A stretch of 64,000 nucleotides of DNA from Gnetum montanum (Eukaryota > Streptophyta > Gnetopsida > Gnetales > Gnetaceae): contig MNCI01002119.1 in the NCBI GenBank assembly GCA_015680685.1, forward strand, positions 340,189 to 404,188. Direction: 5' to 3'. A program made the position numbers and the translations under genes. The notes under the pieces were generated by a model that was given only the letters and a program-made list of their open reading frames with translations, made no database searches and had not been told where the DNA came from. Position 1 is the first letter of the stretch. Each line of letters begins with the position of its first letter. This document shows positions 10,725 through 23,100 of the stretch, one piece after another.

Positions 10725-11470
10725 ATGATTCCCACAAACACTTCCATTTCCACCTCCAACCTTGAGGCTCCTTTCTCAGCTCAAAACACCATAGGTATCG
10801 AGTGACCACCTAGCCCAGTGCTGGCACCACGTCAGTCTCTTAGGATCTGACATCTGTCACCTGAGTTCTTGGCACAATACGTAGAGCGTTATGACTTCCT
10901 CTATGCAAAGATCCAAGTAAATCTGCCCCTGGATAACTAAGAACTTGAGGAAAAACACAACTTTGAATTCCTTCATCGAAACAGGAGGGAATTTACCCCT
11001 ACTCCTGATGTTTCCATCCATCTAAAGGAAATGTATCAGTGGCTCATAGACTAGCTGATGCGAGTCAGTAAGTTTAGGGAACGAGATATGAAGTCCCATT
11101 ACAATGAGGCATTCTAGGATGGACAAGAATACCTGGACTCCCATTTTGAGGGTGGTGGCCAAGCCTACCCTATGGTTATTCCTCCCACCATGGTCTTCCG
11201 GTCGAACCCGCTCTTTGTTTCTTTCCCCTTCATGGTTGCCACAACCCTATCACAATTTGCACACTTGTCAATCATGGCAAGTCATTCTATACCTCCTATG
11301 TATCAACAAGGGGGCCCTTCAACTTTGACCCCAGTCACCCTGCCTTCTTAGTCTACTCCAGCGGCATACCAAACATCGATCACAACTATGCTACCATATG
11401 TCCATACTCTACCTACATCTCAGTCACATGTGAACTTCACCTCTGCTCCCTCATATGCACCTGTTCCACC
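10725..11470 (+). pseudogene. gag: gag N-terminus of D1, broken and truncated
   Basis: From the ATG one frame can be followed to 11470 with about seven in-frame stops and no obvious frameshift. It gives RQSLRI, YDFLYAKIQVNLPLDN and ELEEKHNFEFLHRNRREFTP, equivalent to the N-terminal third of A's gag and to D2's gag. The capsid core is absent because D2 is inserted here. Most stops replace Q, R or W codons, as expected from C-to-T change in methylated DNA. Not functional. Confidence 0.75.
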
Positions 11471-12591
11471 TAAAACACCATAAAATTTTAGGACTCTCAT
11501 GTTCTAGCAGAGCCTTGAAACTTAGGTAAGGATTTCCACAAGTGTAGCATCATGAAAGTTCACACTGAGGGTCTAATCCAACAAGTTTTCTACTTCTAAG
11601 ACTCACAAGCTTGCTGGGCTCGCCAACCTGCCCAAATGGATAGTTGGCCTAGCTGACAATCTACCCAAAGACCATGCTTGGAGTTGTCGACGGTGTTCAA
11701 GATGAGAAAAATAGTTCGGAAAGTTTTCTAGTGGAGAGGTTTGCTACGCTGCGTAGTGTAGCAAGCTTTCAAAAAATCAATCAAGCATCTGAATTACAAG
11801 ATTTAGCAAGATGTTTGCATAAAGCAAACGCAGAATTCAGCTAACACAAGGTGCTATGCTATGCTACACTACATAGTGTAGCATAGCATAGCAAGTGTGA
11901 GACACAGAAAGACTCCTCTGCCAAGACGCTTTGGCAAAAAGATCACATTTAGCAACATTTTGGCTTCTAGAACTACCCTGTCTCAGTTAGCCCTTGAACC
12001 ACAAGTAAAGTTTTCTTGTGAAACTCCACAAGTTTGACAGAAATGCATGTTACATTGGCCGCTACACTATGCTATGCTACATAGCATAGCATAGCGTAGA
12101 AAAAGTGCAAATGAATAAAGTGCTCCAAAGATTAACTCAATGTGTGCCAAGGCTTCCAGTGAATGCTGTCGACTCCAACACAAGTTTCCTGTTCAGACTG
12201 ACGGCTACGCTATGCTATGCTACATAGCGTAGCACAGCGTAGCAAGCAGCTATGCTATGCTATGCTACATAGCATAGCACAGCATAGCAAGCAGCTACGC
12301 TACATCAATATGCTAGATAGTGTAAGTGAACCGGTGGCTATGCTGTGCTATGCTACATAGCATAGCACAGCGTACCAAGTAGCTACACTACGATAATGTA
12401 CTAGACAACATAAGTGATGCAAAGTTGATAGAGGCATCAGGACATCTTCAGCTACCTCTATAGCTTGTTAGTAATAACTAAGCTCATTGTGATTAGCACC
12501 TTTGTACCACTTTGACATACCCCTTAGTCCATCACCCAAAATTTGTTGCTACACTTGACGCTATTCATAAGGATAGGGGAGACATAGTCCT
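11471..12591 (+). repeat. 5' LTR of D2, left part
   Basis: Aligns with D1's LTR from its start (here TAAAACACCAT) to the point GACATAGTCCT, where B's LTR begins. The last five bases, GTCCT, pair with ATCTT at 49215-49219 as a decayed target-site duplication (two transitions). Confidence 0.82.
11853..12380. repeat. Hairpin cluster in U3 of LTR D2
   Basis: At least five hairpins with alternating GCTATGCTATGCTAC / GTAGCATAGCATAGC arms around a CA centre. The stem at 11853-11871 / 11874-11892 is a perfect 19-bp inverted repeat with a 2-base spacer. Others lie near 12062-12099, 12203-12245, 12248-12290 and 12337-12376. Confidence 0.85.
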
Positions 12592-13857
12592 TGTAATGAA
12601 GGAAAATGTTGGGTGCTGAAAACACTGATCGAATTTTCGTGTACATAGTTCCAACCCTAGATCTGTGCAAGGGCCATGCTGGAGAAAACAAATTCAAGGT
12701 GCCCTAAATAGTCTTGTCTATCAAACAGGGACTTACTTAAGCAGTAAATTTTGTAGTGATCGGATCACGAGATGATGATTTCAATATGAGGGTATAATAT
12801 CGGTTGACAAGAAAATGTGATCTGCTCCAAGATCAAATCTTGAAGGTAGTGATAACAATGTAAACAATGCAAAACAATTATACAATCAATGTAAATAAAA
12901 TGTAAAAAATCGAATTTGGAGAATGTGCGATCTCAAAATTTGGGATTGAACTTATAGACCAATATGTTGAATACAATGTTTGCAAGAAGACTTCGATTTA
13001 GACGAAGTGCATGCCAAGAACAAGAAGCTATTTAGAGATGAAACAAGCAAAGGCCAATCTACCTTGTTCTCTAGCCAATATGGACACAAGGGAGTCCAAC
13101 ACGAAGCAAAATTTCTATTAACTTCAAATCTTTGACCAAAGTCTTCTCTCTGTCACTGTCTATATTCTTTCGATTGCCGATTCTCTTTTGTTCTCTAGCC
13201 AGTCTTTTGCCAAAATTTCCAACTATTTCCAACAGTTGCCAAATCCAATTTTTCCTACCCTTTGATCATTTTCAACTGGGGTATTTATAAGATTAGGGTT
13301 AGGAGAACAACGTGGTTTAGATGACACGTGTCTTGGGCCCACAAAATACCATTGACCTGATGTGTCATTGCTGAAGTTTGTAATATTATGTTGCGCTACA
13401 CTCTGAAGCGTAGTATGGCGTAATCTACCCTTGTCTTTGATGTTGCAAGATTTTCAAGGCTTCGGTAGCAAACTATGCTGCGATTACATTGCAATACGCT
13501 AGGGAGCGTATTGTGTCGTAAGAACCACTAATAATTGAATTTTGCTATCCCCATCATTGCGACTAGATCAACTGTCTGTTTTCGTTATGCTACATTACGT
13601 TGTGTTACGTAACGCGGCGTAATATGTCAAAAGTTAAGATTTTTGAAACATAGCTAACTTGCAAAGTTGAATCATTGCCATTGTGTATCCCTTGTTTTGT
13701 TTTTTCTTCTAGAGTCTATTAGACTGTGCTACGTAGCGTAGCGTAACAGGCCCTTAGCTGAAAAGGGAACTTGCTGAGCTACGCCACTTGTGGAAATATT
13801 TTCTTGAACTTCGAGACCTTGCTGAATCATCGAGGTCTCGAAATTCATGGTGTTTCA
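12592..13857 (-). repeat. 3' LTR of element B
   Basis: On the minus strand starts TGAAACACCATG (13857) and ends CATTACA (12592), 1266 bp. It aligns along its length with the LTR at 47918-49214 and is preceded by a polypurine tract. It contains a TATA box (13282-13289) and TACGCT/AGCGTA inverted repeats. Confidence 0.85.
13282..13289 (-). promoter_or_regulatory. TATA box of B 3' LTR
   Basis: The minus strand reads TATAAATACCCC, in the same context as 48608-48615 in the other LTR. Confidence 0.55.
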
Positions 13858-13876
13858 ATGGCCCCTCTTTGTTGAT
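13858..13876 (-). other. Polypurine tract of element B
   Basis: The minus strand reads CAACAAAGAGGGGCCAT directly before the LTR start TGAAACACC. The same tract precedes C's 3' LTR at 32161-32177. It is the plus-strand primer site of reverse transcription. Confidence 0.8.
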
Positions 13877-15049
13877 GTCTAGAGGGCTTGCTCGAGAGAT
13901 GTCGACAAAGAATATGAAACACCATAGAGGTAAAGACGCCAACATCGTTCGTCAGCTACTACTCGGATGCCATCCTGTCAAACCTGGAAGTTCTAAGGTT
14001 AGGAGCGGAAGGAGCATAGGAGGGATCTTACATTTGTTTGGGAGGGAGGTTCAGGGAAGACTCAAGCATGCATAGAATGCTTCGCAAACATGTTGCTAGA
14101 CAACTTCTTACGAGTGTTTTCCCAAGAGGTTATGCTACTGATGTACTGTATATGCGGGGCTTGCCTGGGCGAGTTGCGTTATGCCCACATGGCTTGAACG
14201 AGTTTTGTTTCATCCATTTTTCCTAGCTTTGCCTATTTTTTTTTCATGCTTTCCATGAGGCAAGTTTTGTTACACCAGTTCATGGATGTCATGGTTATTC
14301 TTATGGGAAAGACCTCTTGTACGCTCACATTTTGTACAAATAGGAGAAGAGGGTAAGGGTGGTTGTAAGGATAAGGGAAGGTGAAAGTAAGATAAGGTGT
14401 CTGGTGGAGAGAAAGGTAGGGTCTGCACTCCCAAGTAGTCAGGCTAGTCTGAGCAACCACCTCAAAACACTGTGATGCCTCACCCTTCTAGTGAATGCAC
14501 CTTTGAACAATGCTATCGTAGCAAGTAACCTGCAAAGCATAACAAAGAACAGAGAACAAAGCAATCGTCCTAATCGCTGGGGAGGCTGTTGAAATAAGTG
14601 TCATCCAAAGTGAAAAGGAGAGTGCAGGCCAAGGAGAAGGAACTATGACAAGAGGAACTAGTCCCTTTGTTGACACCGTGGCTTAGGAAATTACCATCGA
14701 AAGCTAGATTCATCTTATCCATCTGACTAGGCAAAGAACCAGTCAGATGAATCTACGAGGCCAAACTCTGGTGGCGGCAATAGCCAAAGGCAACCAAGGC
14801 TATGGGTGACCATAGTTTCCTTGGAGCCTCGAGTGGCAATGTTGGCCCTGGGAGCTGCAATTGCTGAGTGGCTATCATAGCAGCATCTCTGAGGGATCAG
14901 TAGTATGTCTTTCATCATATCCAAGGAATCAGTAGAATGCCTGGGGGTAGTGGTGTTGCTTTTGTTCCAATGCCCTACCCGTTCTCTCTGATAGGGATTT
15001 CATGCAAGAATGATCAGGCTTGCTTGTTGCATGGATGGTCTATTAGTAG
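13877..15049 (-). other. B 3' untranslated region, no gene seen
   Basis: About 1.2 kb between the inter-block repeats and the polypurine tract. Only short frames without recognisable protein occur on either strand. Confidence 0.4.
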
Positions 15050-15420
15050 ATTCCAATTTTAAGTCATGGCAGACCGTAGTTGCTGGTTTTAAGTCCCAGC
15101 AGACCATGGTCCCAGTTTAAAGTCTAAGCATACTAAAGTGTGCTAGTTTTGCATTGTAGCGGACAGTGGAAGAGCTAGTTTATGGTCCTAGAAGACCGTG
15201 CTATGGGTGTCAGTTTCATGTCTTGACCCAGGGACAAGTCTATGCTGGTTTAGCATCTTAGTAGATGGATGCTTACCTTGCCATTTTTACATCGTGATGG
15301 ATGGTCAAAAAGCTTGCCAGTTTAGTGTCGTGGCAGATGCATGCAGAAAGTGCCAGTTTTACGTTATAACGGACATGTACAACACTACCAGTTTTACGTT
15401 GTAGCAAATGATTATTACCT
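15050..15420 (-). repeat. Inter-block repeats after B integrase
   Basis: About ten irregular copies on the minus strand of GGTCTGCTGGGACTTAAAAC-type units spaced roughly 35-45 bp. The same motif follows integrase in D2 (63590-64000) and C (30786-31120). Confidence 0.7.
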
Positions 15421-15442
15421 TGCATTTAAGCCGAGACAACAT

Positions 15443-18142
15443 ATAGATGTAGTACCACTTCAGATACATATGATTCACCGAATTTGGAAGTTCATTGTCA
15501 TCAATGTCTGCTAGCCAGAATGCTCCGTTGCCGTATGCGTTGACGACCAAGAAAGGGCCTTCCTAGTTTGCAGAAAATTTGCTTGCTGGTTCATGAACTA
15601 CCTTGAGAACTAAGTCTCCTTTCTTGATTAGTCTCTGATGCAGGTTGTCATGATGCTTCTATTTTTTCCTGTCCTGATATCTTTCAATGTTGTCGAGTGT
15701 CTAGATGTGTTTCTCCTCTACTGAGTCTAGATCCATGATCTTGGACTCATTGTGATGAGTCTCATTTATAACTGTGGAGAGGACCATCTGTAGTGAGGGA
15801 ACCTGTAGTTCAAGGGGCAACACTACTTCAGATCCATAGACTAGGCTGTAGGGTGTCGTACTGGTGGCTATTCTGTAGGTCGTACGATAGGCCCATAGCA
15901 CATACAGGATCTTCTCATGCCATCATTTCTTGTTGTTGTTGAGCATCTTTTTCAATAAATTGATGATCACCTTGTTTGTCGCCTCTACTTGATCATTTTC
16001 TTGCAGGTAATAAGGTGATGAAAAATATTACTTGATACCAAGGTTATTGCAGAAAGAATTGGTTTCAGTACTACTAAATTGTGGCCCATTGTTAGTCACA
16101 ATAGTCATAGGAAGTCTAAATCTAGTTACTATGTTATCCAAGATAAAATGGCAAACCTATTTAGATGTAGTCTTTCATAGGGGAATAGCCTCTACCCACT
16201 TCATGAAATACTCAGTGGCGGTGATAATGAAGCTATGTCCTATGGAAGACTTAGGCATGATGGGGCCTATGATGTCTAGTCCCCATCATTGGAATGGCCA
16301 AGTGATCTGTGTAGAATGAAACTTAGTTGGTGACACATGTATTAGATTCATGTAACATTGGCATGTATCGCATGTCTTAATCTTGGCAAGGTAGCCTCAT
16401 TCCATGTATGGCCAGTAATACCCTAAGCATCTGATTTTAGCAACCATGGCTCGTGGGACTATATGTCCTCCACATAGTCCCTCGTGGGCTTCACTAACTA
16501 TCTTTCATGCTTGGTTGTTGTTAATGCAGGTTAATAATACCCCATCAAAGGAGCGTCTCCATAGAGTATTGTCTCCAATGATGACGTATTTCCTGGCATG
16601 CTTGCGGATTGCGTCCTTTTGTGCATATGTCAACTCGTGCAGTGGTTCGCCATGTAGAAGGTAGGTTCTAATGTTATTGTACCATTCTGGTGTCCCTTCC
16701 GCACTTAATGAAGAGATTTGCTCACTTGAATCATGGGGTCTGTACATTCCATCATTAAAGTAGACAAGATGGAAAATAGATGTGGTGGCACATTTAAAGC
16801 GAGTGTAGCTAATGCATAAGCTACAGTGTTCTCACTGCGTGCCAGATGTCGGACGTCAATCGTTGTGAATCGTTTTAGGAGATCTTTAGCCATATCGTAG
16901 TAGGGCTGTAGATGCATATCTTTGCAGGCATAGACTCCTATGATTTTATTGAGAACAAGCATCGAATCACCTCAGATTGCCAAGTGTCTAACGTTGAGTT
17001 CCCTAGCTGTTAACAGTCCCCTAATGAGCCCCTCGTACTCTGCCACATTGTTCATACAAGGAAACGCCAGGTGGTAAGCCAGTGGGTGAACATCCTCAAT
17101 GTAATGATGGTGGTGGTACTACCACCTCTGGTGGTTGAAGCTTCATCAAAATATAACATCGCTTCGAGGCCTACTGATACAAGGCTTAAAATATGTACAT
17201 GTTCATAAGGAAACTTTGGTTCTATCGTAGCTTGATCGTCAATATGTGATGTTACAAGCTGGTGAGCTATCGCTTGGCCTTTCGTGGAAGATTGGCCAAC
17301 ATAGTGTAAGTCAAATTCTGCTATGATGGCTTTCCAGCAGGCTATCCTACTACTCTCATATAAATTATTTGTGATGGCCCGCAGAATGTTGTTCTTGCAA
17401 ATTATGTTAACTTGGCTACGGAAGAGATAGTGTCTACATTTCTTGAGCACAAAAACCAATGCCAAACAATTATGTTGTACTTCATTATACCTTGTTTCAT
17501 ATGCAAATAGAGCATGACTTAGATAATAGATAGGGATTTTTGACCCATCGTCCCTCTTCTGACACAACGACGTAGTTATAGACACATCCGAGCTTGCCAA
17601 GTAGATGTAGAAATCCTGATCCCTTTGTGGTGGGAAAAACCATTGGCAAGTGTAGCAACTCTTTCTTCAGGTTGTCGAATGCACGCTAGTAGTTCTTGAT
17701 CCATTCGAAGTTAACCCCCCTTCTTGAGCAAATGTTGCATAGGATGTAATTTGTCCGTTAACTTCGAGATGAACCTCCTGATAAATTGTAACATACCCTG
17801 CAACTCGCGTAGTTCTTTAAGGTTTGTAGGTGCTGCTAGGCTAACGATGTCCTTAACCTTGTCAAGGTCGACTCGTATGCCAGTCTCTGATACCACAAAC
17901 CCCAACATGCATCCGGTTTTGACTCCAAACATGCATTTTCTTTGGTTGAGCCATAGGTCATGCATGAGACATCATTTAAGGATTAAGTCTAGGTCTTTTG
18001 GGTGATCTTCCGACTTCTTAGATTTGATAGCTATGTCATCTACGTAGTCGTTCAATCTCTCTAGGATGTAATCACTAAAGATATATGTCATGGCACGTTG
18101 ATAAGTTGCTCCAGAATTTTTTAACCTGAAAGGCATCATGGT
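15443..18142 (-). pseudogene. pol: pol of B, 3' part: RT C-terminus, RNase H, aRNase H, integrase
   Basis: Starting at the C insertion point the minus strand gives RT with LKNSGATYQRAM and the catalytic NDYVDDIAIKSK. The connection domain and Ty3-type RNase H (PIYYLSHALFAYETRYNEVQ) follow. A remnant of the archaeal-type second RNase H is next (LYFDEASTTRGGS). Integrase then shows the zinc-binding HEGLCGGHI...CDTC, WGLDIIGPI, a catalytic DDE block changed to TNNGPQFSS (the usual TDNGPQF aspartate is lost), and the C-terminal GAFWLADIDDNEL. There are many stops and at least one frameshift. The normal final stop after YYI is lost. The N-terminal RT half lies at 33516-34282. Not functional. Confidence 0.85.
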
Positions 18143-19508
18143 TGAAACACCACAAAATTTTGGCCTAGCACTTTCAAAAGATCCAAGTTAAGTCATGTAG
18201 CTGCCCAAGCATGAGTACAGCATGACCAAACTTTGACACCTCCAAAACAGCTCTCGATGGTTCATGATTCAACAGGCAAGGTTCCCCTGGGACCCACAGG
18301 CAACTACACCAACTTTTGGTGTCCAGAATCAAAGGTTTTGCACTCAAAATACTTGGTCTTCACTAAATACACTTTGTTTATATTTTCTTACACTGCACAG
18401 CGTAAGGCTCAGCGTCACCAACTTTTGGAGCCCCAAAACTGAGCCAAAATAGGCCAAAATTGAGCACAAGGACCCCCCATGACCTTCACTAATGGTTGCC
18501 CAAGGTCCCCAGCCCTCAGAATCTTGATTTTGGGCTCAAAAATACATTGTTTTCACTACTCACACCCAAGTCACGCCCAGCTCACACCCAGCTCATGCTC
18601 ACGCCCAGGTCACACCCAGCTCACACTAATAGCATGAGCTCAGCATGAGCTGCCAAAAATCTCTCAGAATATATCAGACGCATGCCAAAAACACACCAAG
18701 GCAAGATCCAGCATTCGATCCAAGTGAGCCAGAATCAAATTTTGAATTCATTGTTAATGTTCATTGTAAGATTCGCAATTTTTAAATTTGCCAAGCTCTT
18801 ATGCTACTTTCATGGGCATAAGATAGCTTGCATTGTAAGATACAGTGCACCTAGTCTAGAATGTAGTTTGCCCATGTACACCTGTCATGCAATCCGTTTT
18901 CTTGCATCTTGCAGCCACTGATCTGATTCATTCCTACGCCCAAGACAAGTAGACAAATACTCTGTTCAAACACATAAATGGGGTTGGCAAATGTTGGCAG
19001 AAATTTAGCAAGAAACCAACAATCTTGAGCTCGGATGCATGTGATTCCCAGCACCTACAAACACCACGCATCGGGGCTTGACGTCTAACTCGCAGCACAA
19101 CTACGTTCTGACTAGTGCACATTTTTGTCAATTAATACAATACAATTTCATTTTTACCATCCATTGTCTTATTCTGAGTTATTTTTCTGCATTTTCCATT
19201 TTGCTGCATCTTCCTACATACATTCTGTTTCTATTACGTTCATTACGCCCTATTACACTCATTATGCCTTGCTACGTTTGTTACACTCTGCTATTTTCTC
19301 TGTTCTATGTTTGTAACGATAACCCTAGCGCAGGCAATAGCGTACGCTCAGGAAAGTCCTTGGTAGATCTATGTGTGGACCATCCAAGGCACTCTGCCTT
19401 CATTTTTCCAATGTGCCCTCATGCAAAGGTAGGGTCGTCTGTATCTCTCTGGAGATCTTTCAGCGTTTGTTTCCTTCCAACCTTACGTTGACGATTTCGA
19501 ACAGCACA
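18143..19508 (+). repeat. 5' LTR of element C
   Basis: Starts TGAAACACCACAAAATTTTGG and ends GAACAGCACA, 1366 bp. It aligns with 32178-33515 and contains the small hairpin TTACGCTGCACAGCGTAA (18391-18408) and repeated CAGCTCACRCCCAG-type units (about 18560-18640). Confidence 0.9.
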
Positions 19509-19513
19509 GAATT

Positions 19514-19532
19514 TGACGCTAGAAGGAGGGCC
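19514..19532 (+). other. Primer-binding site of element C
   Basis: TGACGCTAGAAGGAGGGCC, one change from the tRNA-Asn complement, five bases after the LTR end. Confidence 0.8.
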
Positions 19533-19670
19533 ACTTGTTTACCGTTTGATAAAACCTTAGTCACCCCAAAATTCAAAACGTTGCACAGATTAAGCACTAA
19601 AACCAAAACTCTTGTTTACCCTTAACCTATTCTTGCTAGACTTGCTCACGTTGCAGATTTTTACACCCTG

Positions 19671-20110
19671 AGCTTGGTTACGCTCAGATCAGTTTTACTC
19701 ACGCTAAGCCTGGTTACGCTCAGATCAATTTTACTCATGTTGAGCTTGGTTACGCTCAGATCAGTTTTACTCACGCTGAGCTTGGTTATGCTCAAATCAG
19801 TTTTACTCACACTAAGCTTGGTTACGCTCAGACTAGATCTACTCATGCTGAGCCTGGTTACGCTCAGATCAATTTTACTCATGTTGAGCTTGGTTACGCT
19901 CAGACCAATTTACTCACGTTGAGCCTGGTTACACTTAGACCAGTTTACTCATGCTGAGCCTGGTTACGCTCAGACCAGATTTACTCACGTTGAGCTTAGT
20001 TACTCTTAGATCAATTTTACTCACACTGAGCTTAGTTACACTCAGATCAGTTTTACTCACGTTGAGCTTGGTTACGCTCAGACTAGTTTACTCACACTGA
20101 GCCCAGTCCG
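19671..20110 (+). repeat. 36-bp minisatellite in the leader of C
   Basis: About twelve tandem copies of a 36-bp unit (TGGTTACGCTCAGATCAGTT then TTACTCACGCTGAGCT). The period is divisible by three, so both strands stay open as a 12-residue repeat (SVTKLSVSKTDL on the minus strand). This looks like a by-product, not a gene. Confidence 0.85.
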
Positions 20111-20170
20111 CTCAAGCTAGCCTTACATATGCTGCTTACATAAATTCAGCTAGTCAAACTAGTTATACAC

Positions 20171-23100
20171 ATGAAAGCTTCCCGGATCAAAGCAACATTG
20201 CCCATCTCTGGCCTTAATGCTGAAGTCCCAAATCCTGTGACCACAACTGAATCCTTAGTCACCATTGGAGAGATGAACCTTCAAGGACCAACTCGTTGGT
20301 CACTTAGGTTACAAGGCAAAGACCCCACCTATACAGTTCTCACCCTGGAACAATACAATTTCATCTGTGTAAAGATCCAAGCCAATCTACCTACTGATCA
20401 TGCAGAAATAGAAGAAAAATGACATTTTGAGCTCATCTATAAGGAAGGCCACAACTTTATCCCCTTAGCATACGATGTGATTCCTCTCTCAAAATCTCAT
20501 CATGAACTTATAAGCCAACTCCTCATGGCAAGGGATCAAACCTTATTGCAACCTATCAGAGAGCTTCAAAATGGAAATGAGGAGGACGATTTTGCAGCTC
20601 AATCCAAACACGGGGATTCGTACCATACTCTCAGTCCACATACTTATGCGAATCCATTATTCCACCCTTTCACTGGGGATACCATGTCTCTCCATTCATT
20701 TAAGACCACTCAAACACATGTGCCCCAACAAGAAGTGTCCAGTATTATTCCCACTTTCCCTATGACCAACTCTCAATTCACTATGCCCATCCCCACTATC
20801 CCTCCGATTACTACCTTACCCTCCCTCTTACAAGTACAACCCCCCTCTCAAATTAATGTAGGAGCAACTTTGCCACCCCAAGTAATTAGGATGCCATCCG
20901 TGATACCTTCTACCACATCTACACACTTCATCCCATGAGTACAAATTCATGCCACACCCTTGGCTCCTCCAGTACAACACCAGGTACAAAGTCTTCATGC
21001 ACAACCCACAGTTGGGCAATGGCTTACCCCTATTGCTCAACAACAACAACAACCCACACCTTACGATATGCTGCCCTTAGTAGCACCTGCTATAAACATG
21101 CCACAAGCACAACCTCCGATCACTCAACAATCATCATTCCCACCAATCATAAAATAGTCTAATTTGTATGGCACTCAAACTAACTAACCTCCCCCTTTAC
21201 CTAGTACCCAAGACTGGGCTAAAGCTAAAAAAATGATGCAAGAACTAGCTGATGAGGTAAAAGGCCTCAAAACCGCTAACAATGAAGAGCTTAAAGTATT
21301 AGACTTTTACCAAGATGATCCTATTAGCTCTTTGGTCCCACCATTGACCTTGTCCAAAGGAGTTTCTTTGCCTCAACTAACCAAATACAACGGGGAAGGA
21401 GATCCCAATGCCCATCTAGTCACATTTAGACTATAATGCTTGTTGCTTCAGGCTTGGCCCCATGCAATCTTGTGTGTGTTCACCATGTCCCTTACTGGCA
21501 GAGCATTAAACTGGTACCGAGCCTTACCTCGTAACTCCATATCCTCTTTGGAGGACCTCTTACACTAGTTCGTTACCAGGTTTAAATACAACCTAAAACC
21601 TGAAGCAATCTTGGATAGTTTGATATAGGTAAAACAAGCACCCCTTGAACCTGTACAAAAATTTATCCAAAGATGGAGTGCTGCACTCAATGAGCTTCAT
21701 GAACCAATCCCAAAAACGTACCTTCTTACGATTCTTAAGGGAGTCATGAATGATTTCTTCAAATCAAAACTATACTACCTAAATGCACGCACTCTAAGCC
21801 AAGCTTTTGTACAGATTAAAAACATAGAAGAGGCAACCCAAAATAGCCATGACTCTGCTTACTTAGCCTTCAAAAATCAACACACCAAAAGGGATAAAGA
21901 AAAGGCTAAAGCAACAGTAGCGGCAATAGCAGAAACTCAACCTACTAGAATGGCACAGCAAGGCAGACCACCTACTGCCCTCGTTAACTATGAGAGAACT
22001 GCTCCCACACACACACCTGAATCATCAACCACACAAGCTAATAACAAAGGTTACACACGTACGTTCGAAAGGAAATACCCTGCCCACTACACACCGCTCC
22101 CCATGAAGCCTTCTCAATTATTAGACAAACTTTTGAAGGCTGGGACCATTAAACACAAGCAGTTGTCCCCGAAGGTAGCCTAGAGACATGACCAATTCAA
22201 TGAATTGGCCAAAAACCTAAGCTTGGCGACACCAAATGAACCTCCTATTCCAAAAGGCTTCAAACTAGATCAATTTTGCAAGTACCATCAACGGAATGGG
22301 CATGGTACTGATTATTGTTTCACCCTCAAACAAGACATACAATGTATGATCGATAGGGGTGAAATAACATTTGATGATGCCAACCCTGTTAAACAGTAAA
22401 ATCAACCTATGGGCATGTACAAAGACCCCCTTAATGCTAAGGAAGACCCTTACATTATTAACATGATCCATATCAAAAATGAGCAAGGAATGCCCAGAAA
22501 ACCTTTCGTGATTCATGTTCCTCCTACAACGTCAACATCATCTCCACAATCTTCGTATCCCACATACAATCTGCCTACACCTACAAAACCATTCATCGTT
22601 CATGTACCCCCCTGTCAATGCAACCGTAAATGTACAACCACCTACCCAGCCCACTCCCTTTGTGGTCCGGGTGCCACCTGCGGTTGCAACCACGGAGGTA
22701 CCAACACAAAACCAACCAACTCCCTTCGTAATCAGGGTACCCAAACACCCTGATCTTCAACCCTCTACTCCTCAACTGCAAACCAAACCAACCCCGTTCG
22801 TCATTAGGGTGCCTAAACATCTTGACACACAACCACCTCCAACTGTTCAATCGCAATCCTAACCCACTCCATTCATAATCCATGTCCCAAAAAAACCTGA
22901 TGTTCAAGCTCCAACAGTTCCTCCATGACCTTCACGAGAATGTCTTGCTGACAGACTTACCAAGGAACGGTTGGAAAAGGAACATCGAAGTCTCGAATTG
23001 GGGCCACCAAAACCCATTCCCTTAAACGTTGTACCTATGGCTTCGACAACCAACGAGCCGAGCACAAGTCACAAATGTAAAACATCGGGAATGCCAAATA

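Larger units (their letters stand above)
8596..11470 (+). mobile_element. Element D1: 5' LTR and start of gag, interrupted by D2
   Basis: A plus-strand Tat element showing a complete 5' LTR, primer site, leader and the first quarter of gag. It stops abruptly at 11470, where the LTR of D2 begins (TAAAACACCAT, one change from the family start). D1 and D2 are the same family: LTRs, leaders and gag N-termini align throughout. The rest of D1 is expected beyond the 3' end of D2, outside the window. Confidence 0.8.

Noticed and set aside
11471-12591. 3' LTR of D1
   Set aside because: No polypurine tract precedes it (it follows D1's gag directly), and its second half continues at 49215 into a new primer site and gag, so it is the 5' LTR of D2.
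13788-14075. 95-codon frame next to B's polypurine tract
   Set aside because: Crosses the LTR boundary and is not preserved in the other LTR copy.
19661-19882. Open frame with a 12-residue repeat (SVTKLSVSKTDL) on the minus strand
   Set aside because: It is the 36-bp minisatellite read in one frame; both strands are open for the same reason. No start context or homologue.
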